Source: Tetragonia tetragonoides
Lineage: Eukaryota; Streptophyta; Magnoliopsida; Caryophyllales; Aizoaceae
Length of the DNA: 64,000 bases
Reading direction: 5' to 3'
Assembly: GCA_038025085.1 (NCBI GenBank)
Contig: CM076147.1
Location: forward strand, 41,662,766 to 41,726,765
A model generated the notes under the pieces. That model saw only the letters and a list, made by a program, of their open reading frames with translations, was not told the DNA's origin and made no database searches. Below are positions 48,730-60,558 of the stretch, one piece after another (the first letter of the stretch is position 1; the number at the start of each line of letters is the position of its first letter). Made by a program: the position numbers and the translations under genes.

Positions 48730-49424
48730 TCTTTGTGTACACTTTATGGTCCGTGCCATACTGCTGTATTGTTTGGCAATGCTTAGTAGGTCTCGCTAAA
48801 TTGCGTATTTTTTGTAGTGTTATTATGCTCACAAATGCTAATAGGCTATTATGTTGTTGATTTTCTGGTTGTCAAAACTTATACTAGGAGGAATCTTTTA
48901 AGAAATATTATTAAGGAAAAAACAGGTACTATCATCATATAGTTGAAATAAACAACTTGAATTAAGGCACATCATGAAAATTATTTCAAGGTACCATACA
49001 ATAAAATTTTACTGGTATGTAATATATAATATTGTTGAAATGCTCAAATTAAATTTGAAGTCTTTGCTGGTTAAACAAAATCTTTGAAAGACATGATCCA
49101 ATTGGGTGAGTTTATTAAGGGAGTGTTAGCATGTTGGTAAATTATACTTATAGAAATGAGTATACAGTCTGAAGGTAATAACCTATATCAAGTGATTTAA
49201 CAACTGGCAAGACTTTCATTAGAATGAACTTCTTTCTATCAATTTTGTTTTGGATAACTTTTTCATTAAGTCTCGTAAAGGACCGCCCTATTGTATAAGG
49301 CTAGTTATTTTATGGGTCCCGCGCCCACGTGATGGCCCAGCAGGAAGTGGACGCGGGCGCGTCTTCGGCTTTGTTCTGCTGCAGACATTAGATTAATATT
49401 TTTTGCTTCTGTTACTTCAACAAA
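48730..49424. other. Intergenic stretch, nothing recognised
   Basis: AT-rich DNA upstream of the first albumin promoter, with no coding or repeat structure I could identify. Confidence 0.5.
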
Positions 49425-49540
49425 GCACGCGGCTTGTCTCAGCGGTGTGTTTGTCATTTTAACCTTCCATTGAGTTGGGTTCGAATCTTCGCAGACAACG
49501 TTCCTCTTTTTTACTATTTTTATTTTTGTTCCTTATATCG
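49425..49540 (+). mobile_element. Possible tRNA-derived SINE
   Basis: gcttgtctcagcggtgtg resembles a pol III A box, and gggttcgaatcttcgc about 40 bp later is a good B box. A T-rich stretch follows. No clear target duplication was found. Confidence 0.4.
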
Positions 49541-49572
49541 CAGTAAACTAACACATGCCTCAAATTAATAAA

Positions 49573-51313
49573 GTTGGGACTTTCTTGAGGAAGTTATGAA
49601 GTTGCTGGGTTTTCTGGAGAGATTTGTCTCTTTGATAATGAAATGTGTTAGCAGTGTATTTTATTTTGTAAAAGTTGGGTTATTTTTCAGAGGGTAAAGG
49701 TCTGCGCCAGGGAGACCCCATGTCTCCGTTCCTTTTTGTGGTTTGTGTGGAGATCTTGATTAGGATGTTGAAAAAGGTCAGGAAAATTCCAGGGTATAGG
49801 GATCACCCTAAGTGTGCTAAATTGCAAATGAATGCCCTTGCATTCGCAGATGATATGCTTCTTTTTTCTAGAGGTGATGGTGATTCAGTTAGAGTGATGA
49901 ATGACTGTTTCCAAGCCTTCTCGAAAATGTCAGGTCTGTACGCAAATCCTCAGAAGACTTTCGTATATTTTGGAGGGGTGCCTGACCACGTCAAGGAGGA
50001 TATCTTAACAGCTACAGGATTCACTGAAGGACTCCTCCCATTTAAGTACCTAGGAGAACCCTTGCACTCAGCTAGATTAACAGTTCAGCAGTGTCAACCG
50101 TTGCTCGATAAGCTGTAGAGTAAACTGATAACTGGGCCACAAGATTCTTATCGTACGCAGGGAAGGTACAATTACTAAACTCTGTAGTGTTCGTTGTGCA
50201 TTCTTTTTGGGGGACTGTTTTCCTTCTTCCCATGGAAGTGATTAAAAGAATTGAAAAGCTTTGTCGAGGTTTTTTCTGGGGGACTGTCTCTGAAAAGGAA
50301 AAGGTAGTCTTGATTAGTTGGACCTCTATTTGTAAACCATATGGGGAGGGAGGTGTAAACATAAAGGAAATTCTGAGTTGGAACAAGTCTCTCCATATGA
50401 AGTGGATCTGGCAGGTTGTAAGTAAGCATAATTTAGCCTGGACAACCTGGATTTGGGGGTACTATTTGAAGAATACAGATTTCTGGGAGGTAGCCAAGAA
50501 ACAGAATGATTTAGCGATGTGGAAAAAGTTGATTGATTTGAGAGATGAGCTTGTTCTCTTTGCTGGTGGTGTTGATGCAGCTAGGCAACTTCTAAATAGT
50601 TGGGTGCTCCTTAGCAAATTCAGAGTCGCCAAAGTGTATGATGCGATTAGACCCGCTGGGGATCAGTTCAGATGGAAGCATACTGTATGGGATTCGTTGA
50701 GCATGCCCATACACAAAATGATTTTCTGGATGACTGCTCGTAACAGGTTAGGGACAGTTGATAACCTGATCCGGAAAGGCATGATTCTGATTAACAGGTG
50801 TAGCCTCTGCACAACTGATCTTGAGTCTTGCAACCACCTTTTTTTTCGGCGTCCTTTTGCGCAGGAAGTCTGGAATGCTATATTGAAGTGGTGCGGAATA
50901 CAAAGGAGAGGTTTTGGTTTGATGCATGAACTGAGATGGTTTAGAGAAAATAACAGAGGCAAGAGTCCACGTAAAAGGGTCAGAAGAGCGTGTTTTGCTG
51001 CGGCGGTGTATGAGATTTGGTTTGAAAGAAACTCTAGGATCTTCAGATCACAAAGAAGAGGTGTTGACAGGGTGATTCGTATAATACAAGGGAATGTTTG
51101 TGTGCGTTTTTTAGCAAAGTACAGTGTACATGAGCTAGAGTGTATTTTACACTGAAAGGGGGTGTGTAGTTTTTTCTGTTTTTGATTGATTTTTAGGTTA
51201 CTTCTCTGGTATATCTTTTCGATAATTGTACATGATTTTTCTCCGGGGGGCACCGCATTGGTGTCCTTTGGAAGATGGAAATACAATCTCTAACCATTTT
51301 TCCAAAAAAAAAA
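49573..51313 (+). mobile_element. 5'-truncated LINE with RT and zinc-binding regions (broken)
   Basis: The insert begins within the reverse transcriptase (WDFLEEVMKLLGF) and shows GLRQGDPMSPFLFVVC, AFADDMLLFSRG (FADD encoded at 49843-49854) and GLYANPQKT. After stops and frameshifts around 49670 and 50116-50186 it continues from 50187 (VLISWTSICKPYGEGG) to a zinc-binding region (RCSLCTTDLESCNHLFF) and YEIWFERNSRIF, ending at 51155. A 3' region and an A run close it at 51313. TAATAAA flanks it at 49566-49572 and 51314-51320. It belongs to a different LINE lineage from the 29.8-37.0 kb element and has no RNase H. Confidence 0.85.
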
Positions 51314-51790
51314 TAATAAACACTGCTGTCTCAGCCATGAACTAACACTAGAGATCAATGATCTGACGCTAGAGTTTTTAAACTCAAATTGCATCTCAAA
51401 AAGCTAACACGTGCCTTATATTAACGAAAAATGTCTTCCCAATGAACTAATACTAGAGATCAATTGTTCTCAAAAAAAAAAAAAATAATAAAAAATAAAG
51501 AAAGAGGAGATCAATAATCGTAGACTATAATTTTGTAAAGTTAACTTGCATCTTAATAAACTAACACATGCCTTTAAATTAACTAGCACTACTTTTTCAA
51601 TGAACTAACATTACAGATCAATAAAATCGCACTGGAGTTTTAGAAAGTCAAATTCCTTCTCAATTAACTAACACATGCTTTAAATTAACTAACACTGCCT
51701 TCTCAATGAGCTAACACTACAAATATAGTAATTTGACACTAGAGTTTTAAAAAGTCAATTTGCTTCTTAAGTGCCACTTTATTGCATTAT
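51314..51790. repeat. Degenerate tandem repeat array interrupted by the LINE
   Basis: Units of about 110 bp repeat four or so times: actaacacatgcctt…aaattaactaacactg, then caatgaactaacactagag, atca.t…cgcactagagtttt and aagtcaaattgc. The beginning of a unit (aaactaacacatgcctcaaa) lies at 49544-49565, left of the LINE, so the LINE landed inside the array. Confidence 0.75.
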
Positions 51791-51840
51791 GGTGCTAGTT
51801 TATTTTGTTCTAATAGTGCCACTTTTTTGCATTGTGATGC

Positions 51841-51999
51841 TCGGTGGCGGATGCACGTTGAAGGGGGTGGGAACCCACTTGAACAATTTTTTTTTTCATT
51901 TTTCCTTTAAAAATAATAATTTAATTTAATATTTTAAGACATGTCCTACAATTTATAAGGATGTGCACCCACTTGAATTGATTCCTGAATCCGCCACTG
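51841..51999. mobile_element. 159-bp non-autonomous element with 7-bp target duplication
   Basis: Ends pair as GTGGCGGAT (51844-51852) and ATCCGCCAC (51989-51997). GTGATGC occurs directly on both sides (51834-51840 and 52000-52006). It is non-coding. The duplication length suggests a hAT-like or similar transposase. Confidence 0.7.
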
Positions 52000-52448
52000 G
52001 TGATGCAAGTTACGTTGCTCTAGTGCCAGCTTGTTCTATTATGGTGCTAATTTATTTTGCCCTAGTGTCACTTTTTTGCATTGTGGTGCTAGTTTATTTT
52101 GCTATAGTATTAACTTTTTTCTTAAACTCATCTGTCACATTCACGACACTGATTTCTGTAATAAATTCATGTGATATTCATGGCTCCCAGTTGTACCACA
52201 AATTTAAATTGAAGATTAAGTTATGCCAGCCAATTCAATGGCGCTCATGAGTGAAGTGCAAGGTCCATAGAACAAAAACATTAATCAATTGCAATTCGTG
52301 AAATAAAGGCTGATAATATAAGCTCATCATGGAGGTTTTATAGTTTTATTTATTACACAGAGCTCAAAGCTAAACAAAGAGAAATAGGAACACACGATCA
52401 TGTGCTTAGCTAGCTAATTCATCATTTCATTCATTCATTCAACCATCC

Positions 52449-52874
52449 TTAGATATAGGATGAGCCGCGGCATTTGCCGTGTTTGACACCACACATCATA
52501 GGTAAACTCATAGCCTCATCAATAACACTCTCACTCAATTGTTGTCTCTCTTTAAGCTCATCCACTAACATCTCCATAGCCTCACACTGGCATCCTGTAT
52601 GAGGCGGCATCCTACTCAGGTCATCACAGCATCGCAACACCATTTCTCTCTCTTGGTTCCGGTTCGGGTTCGGGTTCGCCCTGATTTCCCCATACCCCTG
52701 CATGGCCCTCTCCGTAAGGTACTTCTCACAGTTGTCTAGCCACTGATACCTAAGCACCGACCGCTTGCACCAATCCATCTGGTTCGCACCGCCACCCGAG
52801 GCGGTAGCCATCACCACTAGGACTGCCATTACTGCAGCTGCCAATATCACCACCACCTTATGACCTGCTGCCAT
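52449..52874 (-). CDS. 2S albumin-type seed storage protein
   Basis: An intronless 141-aa precursor with a signal peptide (MAAGHKVVVILAAAVMAVLVV). The mature part has exactly the eight-Cys skeleton of the prolamin superfamily: DWCKRS, DNCEKY, RCCDDL, CQCEAM, MMCGVK, GKCRG. It is distant from the 47995-48438 protein but shares its organisation and orientation, so the two are an old tandem pair now separated by mobile DNA. The NPNPNRNQE segment lies where the small and large chains are usually processed apart. Eight-Cys relatives include amylase/trypsin inhibitors, but the RY and ACGT promoter motifs favour a seed albumin. Confidence 0.85.
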   Translation of the reverse strand: MAAGHKVVVILAAAVMAVLVVMATASGGGANQMDWCKRSVLRYQWLDNCEKYLTERAMQGYGEIRANPNPNRNQEREMVLRCCDDLSRMPPHTGCQCEAMEMLVDELKERQQLSESVIDEAMSLPMMCGVKHGKCRGSSYI

Positions 52875-52977
52875 TTTTTTTAGGTTACTTCCAAGTAATA
52901 GTGATTAGGGATGTATAAAGAGAGCAAAGTGTTTGTAAACTGTGAGGATAGATGGAGTGAGATGGAAGTGGGTGGAA

Positions 52978-53095
52978 ATTTATAACAAGTATTTGGGGCT
53001 TGCATGTAATCAACGTGGTTGGGTGGATGATCAGGCCTGTGTTTTGGCTTTGTGTACATGTTAACATAATGTTTATACACATACATAACCATGCA
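52978..53095 (-). promoter_or_regulatory. Promoter of the second 2S albumin: TATA, RY and ACGT motifs
   Basis: TATAAAT (52978-52984 on the minus strand) lies about 105 bp upstream of the ATG. TGCATG is at 53001-53006, ACGTGG at 53013-53018 and CATGCA at 53090-53095. Confidence 0.6.
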
Positions 53096-53619
53096 AATTA
53101 CACGTATTGTTTGGATTCTGATTTGAAGTATCTCTAAAGACTAAAGAGGGGGTGTTATTTGTATTTTCTGTTGCTAAAAAAAAAGGGTATTATGTGAAGC
53201 CTTACTCTGAAGTGGTAATAATGTAATACTTTATATATTCTACAATTAAAATAGGACACATAAATACTTATGACAGAAAAAAAAAAAATTTGGAAAAAGA
53301 AAATCAGTTTTCCTTGCAGGTGCATGTGTCCTTTTTGATGAGGAGGTGGTTGCATATTCCAACCTCATGATAAGACTTTACATATTAGTAGATAGTGAAA
53401 GCCCTAGGTCCGTATATCACATTGTTAGCATAATTAACCTGACTTAGGGTGAGGCGGTATGACATGAAATAACTCCGAACACATTGACGGCCTAGCTGGG
53501 TCTTAGTATATCATTAAGCCCAAACCAGACAGGACCCAGTACGACACAACACGATATTACATGGTCGGTAGTGCCATCCTTATTCTTTAGTAGGAGTATT
53601 AATAGGAGGAAATAAAATA

Positions 53620-53790
53620 CGTGGAAGTATAAGTGGTAAGTGTCCAACTCTCACAACCAATTGAGGGGTTGAAATCCTCATTTATGTAGGGTGAATAAAA
53701 TTCTCCTCTGTGTTTCTCTAAAGAGAGGGGGTCTCTTCCTCTGAATGATTCCGTCGGCCATTTAAGATGGTTTGACTTACCCGGCACGTG
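53620..53790 (+). mobile_element. Possible tRNA-derived SINE
   Basis: ataagtggtaagtgtcc and, about 30 bp later, ggggttgaaatcctc resemble pol III A and B boxes in spacing and sequence. It sits directly before the Helitron-like region. No clear flanking repeat was found. Confidence 0.35.
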
Positions 53791-53794
53791 TAAT

Positions 53795-54633
53795 TATTAT
53801 ATATATATATAAAGGAGGCATTTTTCGAGTGCAATGAGACATGCCACGTAGGTGAGAATTTTAAGAGCGCGCCACCTAAGCGAAGATAAAGACAAAAATT
53901 AACTGGTGTAAAGCGTTTAGGACTCTTAGATATCCTACTGTTTAGGATTCTTGAGTTGTGATAGACCTTTAGAGTTTTATAAAAGTTATACTAGAACTCT
54001 GTCAAAATTTTGAAATCAAATATAACTATTTCTACACATCTCAAAAAATAATAACTTTTATAGCATCAAATTCGCATCGAAAAATACTTTAGAATGAGAT
54101 GCGTATACACTATGTATAAGAAACATGTAATATCGCAGGTATATGTTGGTTACCGTAAATAAGTAAAAATAATAATAATATTAACAATAAAATTAAGGTT
54201 GAAAATAAAAAAAAATTATTATATATATACAAAGGAGGCATTTTCCGAGAGCAATGAGACATGCCACGTAGGCGAGAGTTTTAAGAGCGCGCCACCTAAG
54301 TGAAGATAAAGACAAAAATTAACTGGTGTAAAATATTTAGGACTCTTAGATACCCTACTGTTTAGGATTCTTGAGTTGTGATAGACCTCTAGAGTTTTAT
54401 AAAAGTTATACTAGAACTCTGTCAAAATTTTGAAATCAAATATAACTTTTTCTACACATCTCAAAAAATAATAACTTTTATAGCATCAAATTCGCATCGA
54501 AAAATACTTTAGAATGAGATGCATATACACTATGTATGAGAAACATGTAAGATCGCAGGTATATGTTAGTTACCGTAAATAAGTAAAAATAATAATAATA
54601 TTAACAATAAAATTAAGGTTGAAAATAAAAAAT
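53795..54633. repeat. Two tandem copies of a 420-bp unit
   Basis: Copy 1 (about 53795-54214) and copy 2 (about 54215-54633) differ at only a few positions. Both begin attattatatatata.(a)aaggaggc and contain tgccacgtagg.gag and gcgcgccacctaag. More diverged related segments follow at about 54895-55100 and 55255-55440. Confidence 0.92.
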
Positions 54634-56083
54634 GAGTAAATAACTTTAGCCACATAAGAGAGAATATTAAACAACAAAATTAAAGTCACACATACTCATA
54701 ACACATACTTTGAACAAAAAAATAAAAATAAATAGAAATAGAAATAAGAAAAGAAAAAGAGGATTTTTCACACTATATTAATTTAGTAATTAGTATACTC
54801 AAATCAATTGCCAAATAAAACTATTTTTAACATATCAATCAGTATATAATATAAAGAAGCTTCATAGTAAAAAAGTTTCGGATAATGAAAAAGAGAGATT
54901 GAATTGTGCTAAATCGTTAGAGTTTTATTGTCGTCATAACTACTTATCTTCGTCTAATATTCAAACTCGAATATAACCATCCTACACATCTTTAAAAATA
55001 ATAATATTTACACCATCATATTCATATCGAAAAGTACTTCAAAATGAGATGCATTTATAATATGTTTACAATAAACTTGTAAGATTGTGTTACAATATTA
55101 ATTTCAGTAAATAAATTTTAAAATATGATATTTACTAATAAAAGAAAAATAAAAACAACAAAACATATAAATTTGAACGCGGGCATCCCACGGGCATCGC
55201 ACCACATAAGAATGTCATCTAAGCAAGCAATTAAACAAAAAATAAATAAAGGTTAGGATATGAAATATAGACCTCTAGAGTTGTCAAGGAGCTATATTAA
55301 ATCTCTGTCAAATATTTATAAAATCAAATATAAAATTTTCTACATGTCTAAAAAAAGTAATTTTTTGAATCATCAGATTCACATCAAAAAATACCTTAAA
55401 ATATTCATTTACAATATGTATAAGAAACATGTAAGATCAGCTTGAAAATAAATTTGAGCAAATATATTGTAAGTCCGTGCATAGCACAAGTTTGATTACT
55501 AAGTTGCATCACCTAAGTAATTAGTCTCAATAAAAAAAAATTAAAAGCAAGCCACATAAGCAAGAAATATATTTTTGAATATTGAAAGGAAAAAACAAAG
55601 TGGAGAATGTGATACATGCCTCTTCTCATGTTCACATTTCACTTTTTATTGATTCAAGGTTTCTGCGATATGATATATAGTGTTTGAAAATCGATCTAAC
55701 ATCGATTTAAAGTAACTATTTTCGGAGGTACAATTTGGTTAGAACCCTCATTGTATTTTAGGAGGATTATGATAACTAATATCTTTTTTTATTAAACGCC
55801 TCATATAATCACTTCTCCATTTTTTTTTGAACATTTTCTCACCCTTTATTCTCCCTACATCTCTTTGCTTTCAAGTTTTCTTATTTATTCTAGCAAATTT
55901 TGATGATCCGAGGGATAGCATGAAACTAACATCACTATATAACATGCATAATTATAATCAATTAGAAATTGTTTATGATTTTGTTTTTTTTAAATAGGCA
56001 TGTTAGTGTGCGTATTTCGCCAAATAAATAATAATATACATACATTTCACTTAACCCGTACAACATACGGGCTTTAAAACTAG
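53795..56083 (+). mobile_element. Helitron-like region with a canonical 3' terminus
   Basis: The right end has a 6-bp-stem hairpin (CCCGTA caaca TACGGG, 56055-56071) followed nine bases later by CTAG (56080-56083) and then T, the layout of a Helitron 3' end inserted before a T. A second, degraded end of the same type (GTGCATAGCAC…ACTAA) lies at about 55470-55500. There is no Rep/helicase coding, so it is non-autonomous. The 5' end is uncertain; I place it at the start of the 420-bp repeats. Confidence 0.6.
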
Positions 56084-56353
56084 TTTACGGACTATTGCAT
56101 GCATTCTGCAGCACCAAAAAAAAAGTTTTGGGTTGGGACTTGGGAGAACGCTCCTACCTTCAAATCAGCCCATCCATGGGCCCATGAGTTGAAATTAAAA
56201 TAAGACAAGCCTTTTTCGCATGGGCCGACATAATAACAAACAAAAGTAACATAACTAGAAAGTCCAACAACAAGAGCTTAAAGCCTTGTCTCTCTATAAG
56301 TCTCTTTCAATCGCATTCATACTCGTGCACAAACCGACCTAACCCAACCACAA

Positions 56354-56357
<4 letters not shown>

Positions 56358-56394
<37 letters not shown>
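56358..56394 (+). repeat. (CT)n tract in the eIF1 leader
   Basis: About 18 CT dinucleotides lie in the probable 5' UTR of the eIF1 gene, upstream of its leader intron. Confidence 0.9.
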
Positions 56395-56398
<4 letters not shown>

Positions 56399-56540
56399 CC
56401 CACTTCGTGTTATTTTTCTCTTTTTCTTTATATAAGTAAGCAAACTAAAGAAAACTCCCCCAAATTTTCTCTCTCCTAAACTTAGCTCAGACTTATCCGA
56501 TCTAGGGTTCATACTTCTGTCCCCTTCTTCTTGGGATCAG

Positions 56541-56737
56541 GTACCCCTTCTCTTTCTCTCTCTATCCTTATCTCGATCTTCTTTTCTTTCTTTAGCCTCT
56601 TGTTTATTTTTGGTATCATCGAATCTAATTCTCTTCTTTTCTCTACATCTAATTCCAAAACTTATTTATTTTTCTTCTACCTACTGTTGATTGTGATTTC
56701 ATTTCAAGGTCATTTCTTTATCCCCAATTATTTTCAA

Positions 56738-56776
<39 letters not shown>

Positions 56777-58095
56777 TTATGTTTATGTTTTTGGGGTTTC
56801 AGCTGATTGTCTGTTTCTGTTTCATTTGGTTCGATCTGTTGTTATGAATATTGATTTGATTTGTTTTGATTGATAAAGGTTAGGGCTTTCTGATATCATT
56901 TATCTGGATTTGATTTGAAGCCTAGGGTTTCCGATTATTTTGTATTGTAAGATGGTATTTATATAACTTATAAGTGGGCTCGTTTATCGCAAATTGGTTT
57001 GTATAAATTCCTTATGTTCTTGATAATCATATTGGGTTTCTTCTGAATGTTGTTTGTTGGATTTACTCGCTGAAAGTTTAAGTATTGTTGTGAACCAAGG
57101 GATGCAAATCAAGGGAGCTTGGATTTTATAATTGATTATATCCTGTTACATTAAGTTACTTACCTGGATATTTCTGGGTTCCTGTAGGCTTATGTTAATG
57201 AATTGTGTTGAAAAGATGAATTCTTTTGTGGCAAAAAGGTGTTGAAATCTTGAGTTATGTAAGCTTGGGGGTTTTATGCGAGGGTGGGGTAATTTGCCCA
57301 AGGCCGAGCGCTTCCCTCTTTAGTGAGGGGTGGCGTGGTATTCCACGAGAGAGGTTATATATTCGTGGCGCACCTAGTGCGATGGGCATACATTATATTT
57401 TGGAACTCCATGGCCGCTTACCTGTCTTAGTTTGCAGAGAGCGAGAGGATTGTCCTACATGTCTCGTATTATCAGTTTTTCTATGTTAGATTTTGTAAAT
57501 TTGGTGTATGTACCCAAAAATGGTGTTATGGTGATGCATGTGAATGACATGTTTCCGTATCTTTGTGGCCTGGATCGCTTTCCCTCTCTTCCTCCTTTGG
57601 TTGGATGGAGGAGGGGGAATTGGGCATGTTGGAGTGCTGGGTGTAATGGCTTCATTTCAGAGAAAGCTTAAGTTCTATATCTGTAATGGTTTCCTTGGTG
57701 ATTATCTTGACGTGTGCTGATGTGCATGTTGTTGAGCACCACTTTTTGTTATTTTGAGTTATCAGTTGCCCAACCAAAGCTTTGATGTTTTGATTGTTAT
57801 TGACAACTGTAGTGGCACTAGCATTGAGGCGTGGAGAAATAATTTCTACTGTCAATTGAATTATGGGAATAATTGGTGTCTAAAAAAAATGGCTTGATGA
57901 TTGATTGAATGTTGGTTATGATGTGTTCCGAAATGAATATTTGGGAAACGTGTCTTCATTATACATACTGAAGTACTTTGAACTTGCTCTATATATGGTT
58001 ATATTTGTGCCATATGGATAATTTTTGACAAATTTCTGATTTCTCCTATCAGGTCTGAGCATTTTTAATTATCTTAAAAGCTCTTTGGTACGCAG
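56541..58095 (+). other. Leader intron of the eIF1 gene
   Basis: A donor after GGGATCAG (GTACCCC) and an acceptor GTACGCAG at 58088-58095 bracket a T-rich intron of about 1.55 kb that ends 29 bp before the start codon. It contains a T run of 36 (56740-56775). The GC-richer block 57226-57490 has an open frame I cannot assign and may be an inserted element. Confidence 0.6.
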
Positions 58096-58124
58096 ATCCG
58101 TTACTTTCCCCTAAGCCTAGGTTC

Positions 58125-59001
58125 ATGTCTGAACTTGACACCCAGATTCCAGCTGCTTTTGGTAAGTTCATTCGTCATTTGTAACTTTGATTTATTGCTG
58201 TCACACATAGTTGTTGCAGCCCCCAAGGTAATTGTGTGTGTTTGGAGGGGGAGGGGGGCTGATGCCATAAGAATTGGTGGCTGACGCGATTCAGGAACCA
58301 GGATAAACATTAACAGCTGGCTTCAACAAGGGTTACATTGGCAACCCAATAAGAAACCAATAAGCCAGCATCCGTATTCTTTCTGCTAACTAATATGATG
58401 ATTTGCCACCCAGAAATGGAAGGAAAAACCACCATTTAGTTACTCCTATTTTATGCTTATGAGTGTCTGGTGATCTGTTTTAACATTATTATTATGGGGA
58501 TAAGTTAGTTTTCTGTCCTTTTGGTTGCTTTTCCTTTGTCTTAGATTATTAGTCTGTCAATTACTTACTTGCATGGTCCTGGTGGTTAGATCCTTTTGCT
58601 GACGCAAATGCTGAGAACTCCGGCGCTGGGACAAAGGATTATGTGCACATCCGTGTACAACAGAGGAATGGTAGAAAGAGCCTGACGACTGTACAAGGAT
58701 TGAACAAAGAGTTTAGCTATAACAAGATTCTAAAGGACCTCAAGAAGGAATTCTGCTGTAATGGTACTGTTGTTCAGGACCCAGAACTAGGCCAGGTCTG
58801 TCTCTTCAATTTCGTGGAATTCAGTCATTTGAGCTTTGTTGGTTATTTATAGTTGTTCCTTGTAGCTGTTTGCTAAACTTTATTTGCTATTGATGTGTCC
58901 AGGTTATCCAACTACAAGGTGACCAGAGGAAGAATGTTTCTACGTTCCTTGTTCAGGCTGGCATTGTGAAGAAGGAACACATCAAGATACATGGTTTCTG
59001 A
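58125..59001 (+). CDS. SUI1: Translation initiation factor eIF1 (SUI1)
   Basis: Three coding exons (58125-58161, 58590-58795, 58903-59001) join to 342 nt, 113 aa, the standard length. eIF1 binds the 40S ribosomal subunit near the P site, keeps it open for scanning and enforces AUG choice. The sequence shows MSELDTQIPAAFDPFADAN, YVHIRVQQRNGRKSLTTVQG, KKEFCCNGTVVQDPELGQ and VIQLQGDQRKNVSTFLVQAG, and ends KIHGF, as plant SUI1 proteins do. All junctions are GT-AG and keep frame. A long leader intron precedes it. Confidence 0.97.
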
Positions 59002-60237
59002 GTTTCTGGTATCCAAGCCCTGTACTTCGCCCTGCTTCTGTGTTGGTGTGAATCAGTTATATATGATAGTGGAATTGTGGACTGCGTAACAGTAATAACC
59101 CGCGGGGTTTTAGCACATGTGTGTGTAGTGTGTAGTGTTCGATTTGGTTTGTGATGCAAGGCAGCACATGGAATATGAGACGAGTGTTGCTGTCATTGAC
59201 AATAATATATACTATGATATGATGATCGGAAGTTTGCTTAAATCCAATATTCCACTAATGTAAAAAGTTTGGTGTGTGCTTTTCTTTTTGAAGTGGTGAT
59301 GTTGAAGTATGGTTCTAGTGCATGCCTGTCCTGGTTCGAGTCTGACACTTAGACTTATAGCCTTCTAGGTAGTATTGACTCTCCAGTTCCGCACTCTACT
59401 AAAGACTAACTTCGGAGAAGTGGTTTTATCTATTGTGGATCGAGCCTTGTAGGTGCTCTTTGAAAGACATCTTTTTTGGTTGAACGCACATGATAAGTTT
59501 GTGGATTTGCACTGCATTGTCGCATGTGTAGCTCAATACTTCATTGCCTCTTGTGCATGTCCTGAAAGTCAGACCTGCACCTTGCTGGCACTGATGTCCA
59601 ATGAGCTACACCTGTGATCTGAAGTGGAAAACCAACACTGGTGTTTTTTACAGTTTGTGTTGACCTTTCTAGATTGCAAGGGGTCAACGAGCCGTGCAGA
59701 GTTGAGTAAGTTTGTGCTCGTGCTCGGTTCGTTTGTTAAACAAGTATCAAATTGGTGCTCGGCTAGTTTGTTAAGTGAGTACCAAATTGGTGCTCGTGTT
59801 TGGCTCATTTATTATTTGAGCGAGCGGCTCGCGAGTACATTAGTTCGTTATGTACTAATATTAAAATTAACAATTTGAGTACTGGGGTGCTTGTGCCCAG
59901 CTCGTTTAGTCAATGTATCATATTAGTGCATGTTCGCTTAGCAGCTCATGAGTTATTTGACTACATGAGTGAGCCGTGGGGTTAAGTTCCGGTTTCTGTC
60001 AATTTCATATTGGCCAGTTTCGATTAAATTTCATATTGCCTAGGTAGGAGTGTAGGACTTAGGAGCATCATGGAGAAGGTTAGATGAAATTAGATATCCG
60101 TCCGTCCCTAGGTGCAGTCTTTTTCTTTGCCTTCTTGGACAAATTGGTTATTTTCTTTAATTATGGAACATAAATATTTCATTAATTAATTATATTCAAT
60201 TGGAATGTTTTCGAATGTTTTAAATTATTGTAAACAC
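59002..60237. other. Intergenic region with a degenerate GCTCG-rich block
   Basis: The first part is the eIF1 3' UTR. At about 59680-59960 blocks such as gtgctcgtgctcggttcgtt and aagtatcaaattggtgctcg recur irregularly, typical of an old repeat remnant. No gene seen. Confidence 0.5.
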
Positions 60238-60390
60238 AAAAACTTCTATAAGACGGTCTTTCTGTAACTTTTAGTAAGATTGTGTCACTTTTAAATGAAA
60301 TAAAGGTCACTGCTTACCATCAGTGACCCCTAATTTTTTAAAAGGTAATTTTTTTTTTATGAGTGGTCTCATACAAGACTTGTTGTTAAC
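60238..60390. mobile_element. MITE-like element
   Basis: The left end acttctataagacggtct is imperfectly inverted at the right end (gagtggtctcatacaagact). Its beginning matches the copy at 15636. Non-coding. Confidence 0.55.
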
Positions 60391-60419
60391 CATTAATGAA
60401 ATTTATTGATATTCTTAAT

Positions 60420-60420
<1 letters not shown>

Positions 60421-60455
<35 letters not shown>
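60421..60455. repeat. Poly-T run
   Basis: About 35 T in a row; exact length may be uncertain in the assembly. Confidence 0.9.
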
Positions 60456-60463
<8 letters not shown>

Positions 60464-60558
60464 GGATTCGTCCAATAGAAATTTATTGTTGATACTAAAA
60501 ATGAAATAAAGAATCAGCTTATTTTAAATTAGACAAACCGAAATTCATCCTATACTTT

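Noticed and set aside
50663..51286. Minus-strand open frame of 207 codons
   Set aside because: It is antisense to the LINE zinc-binding region, which is clearly coding in origin.
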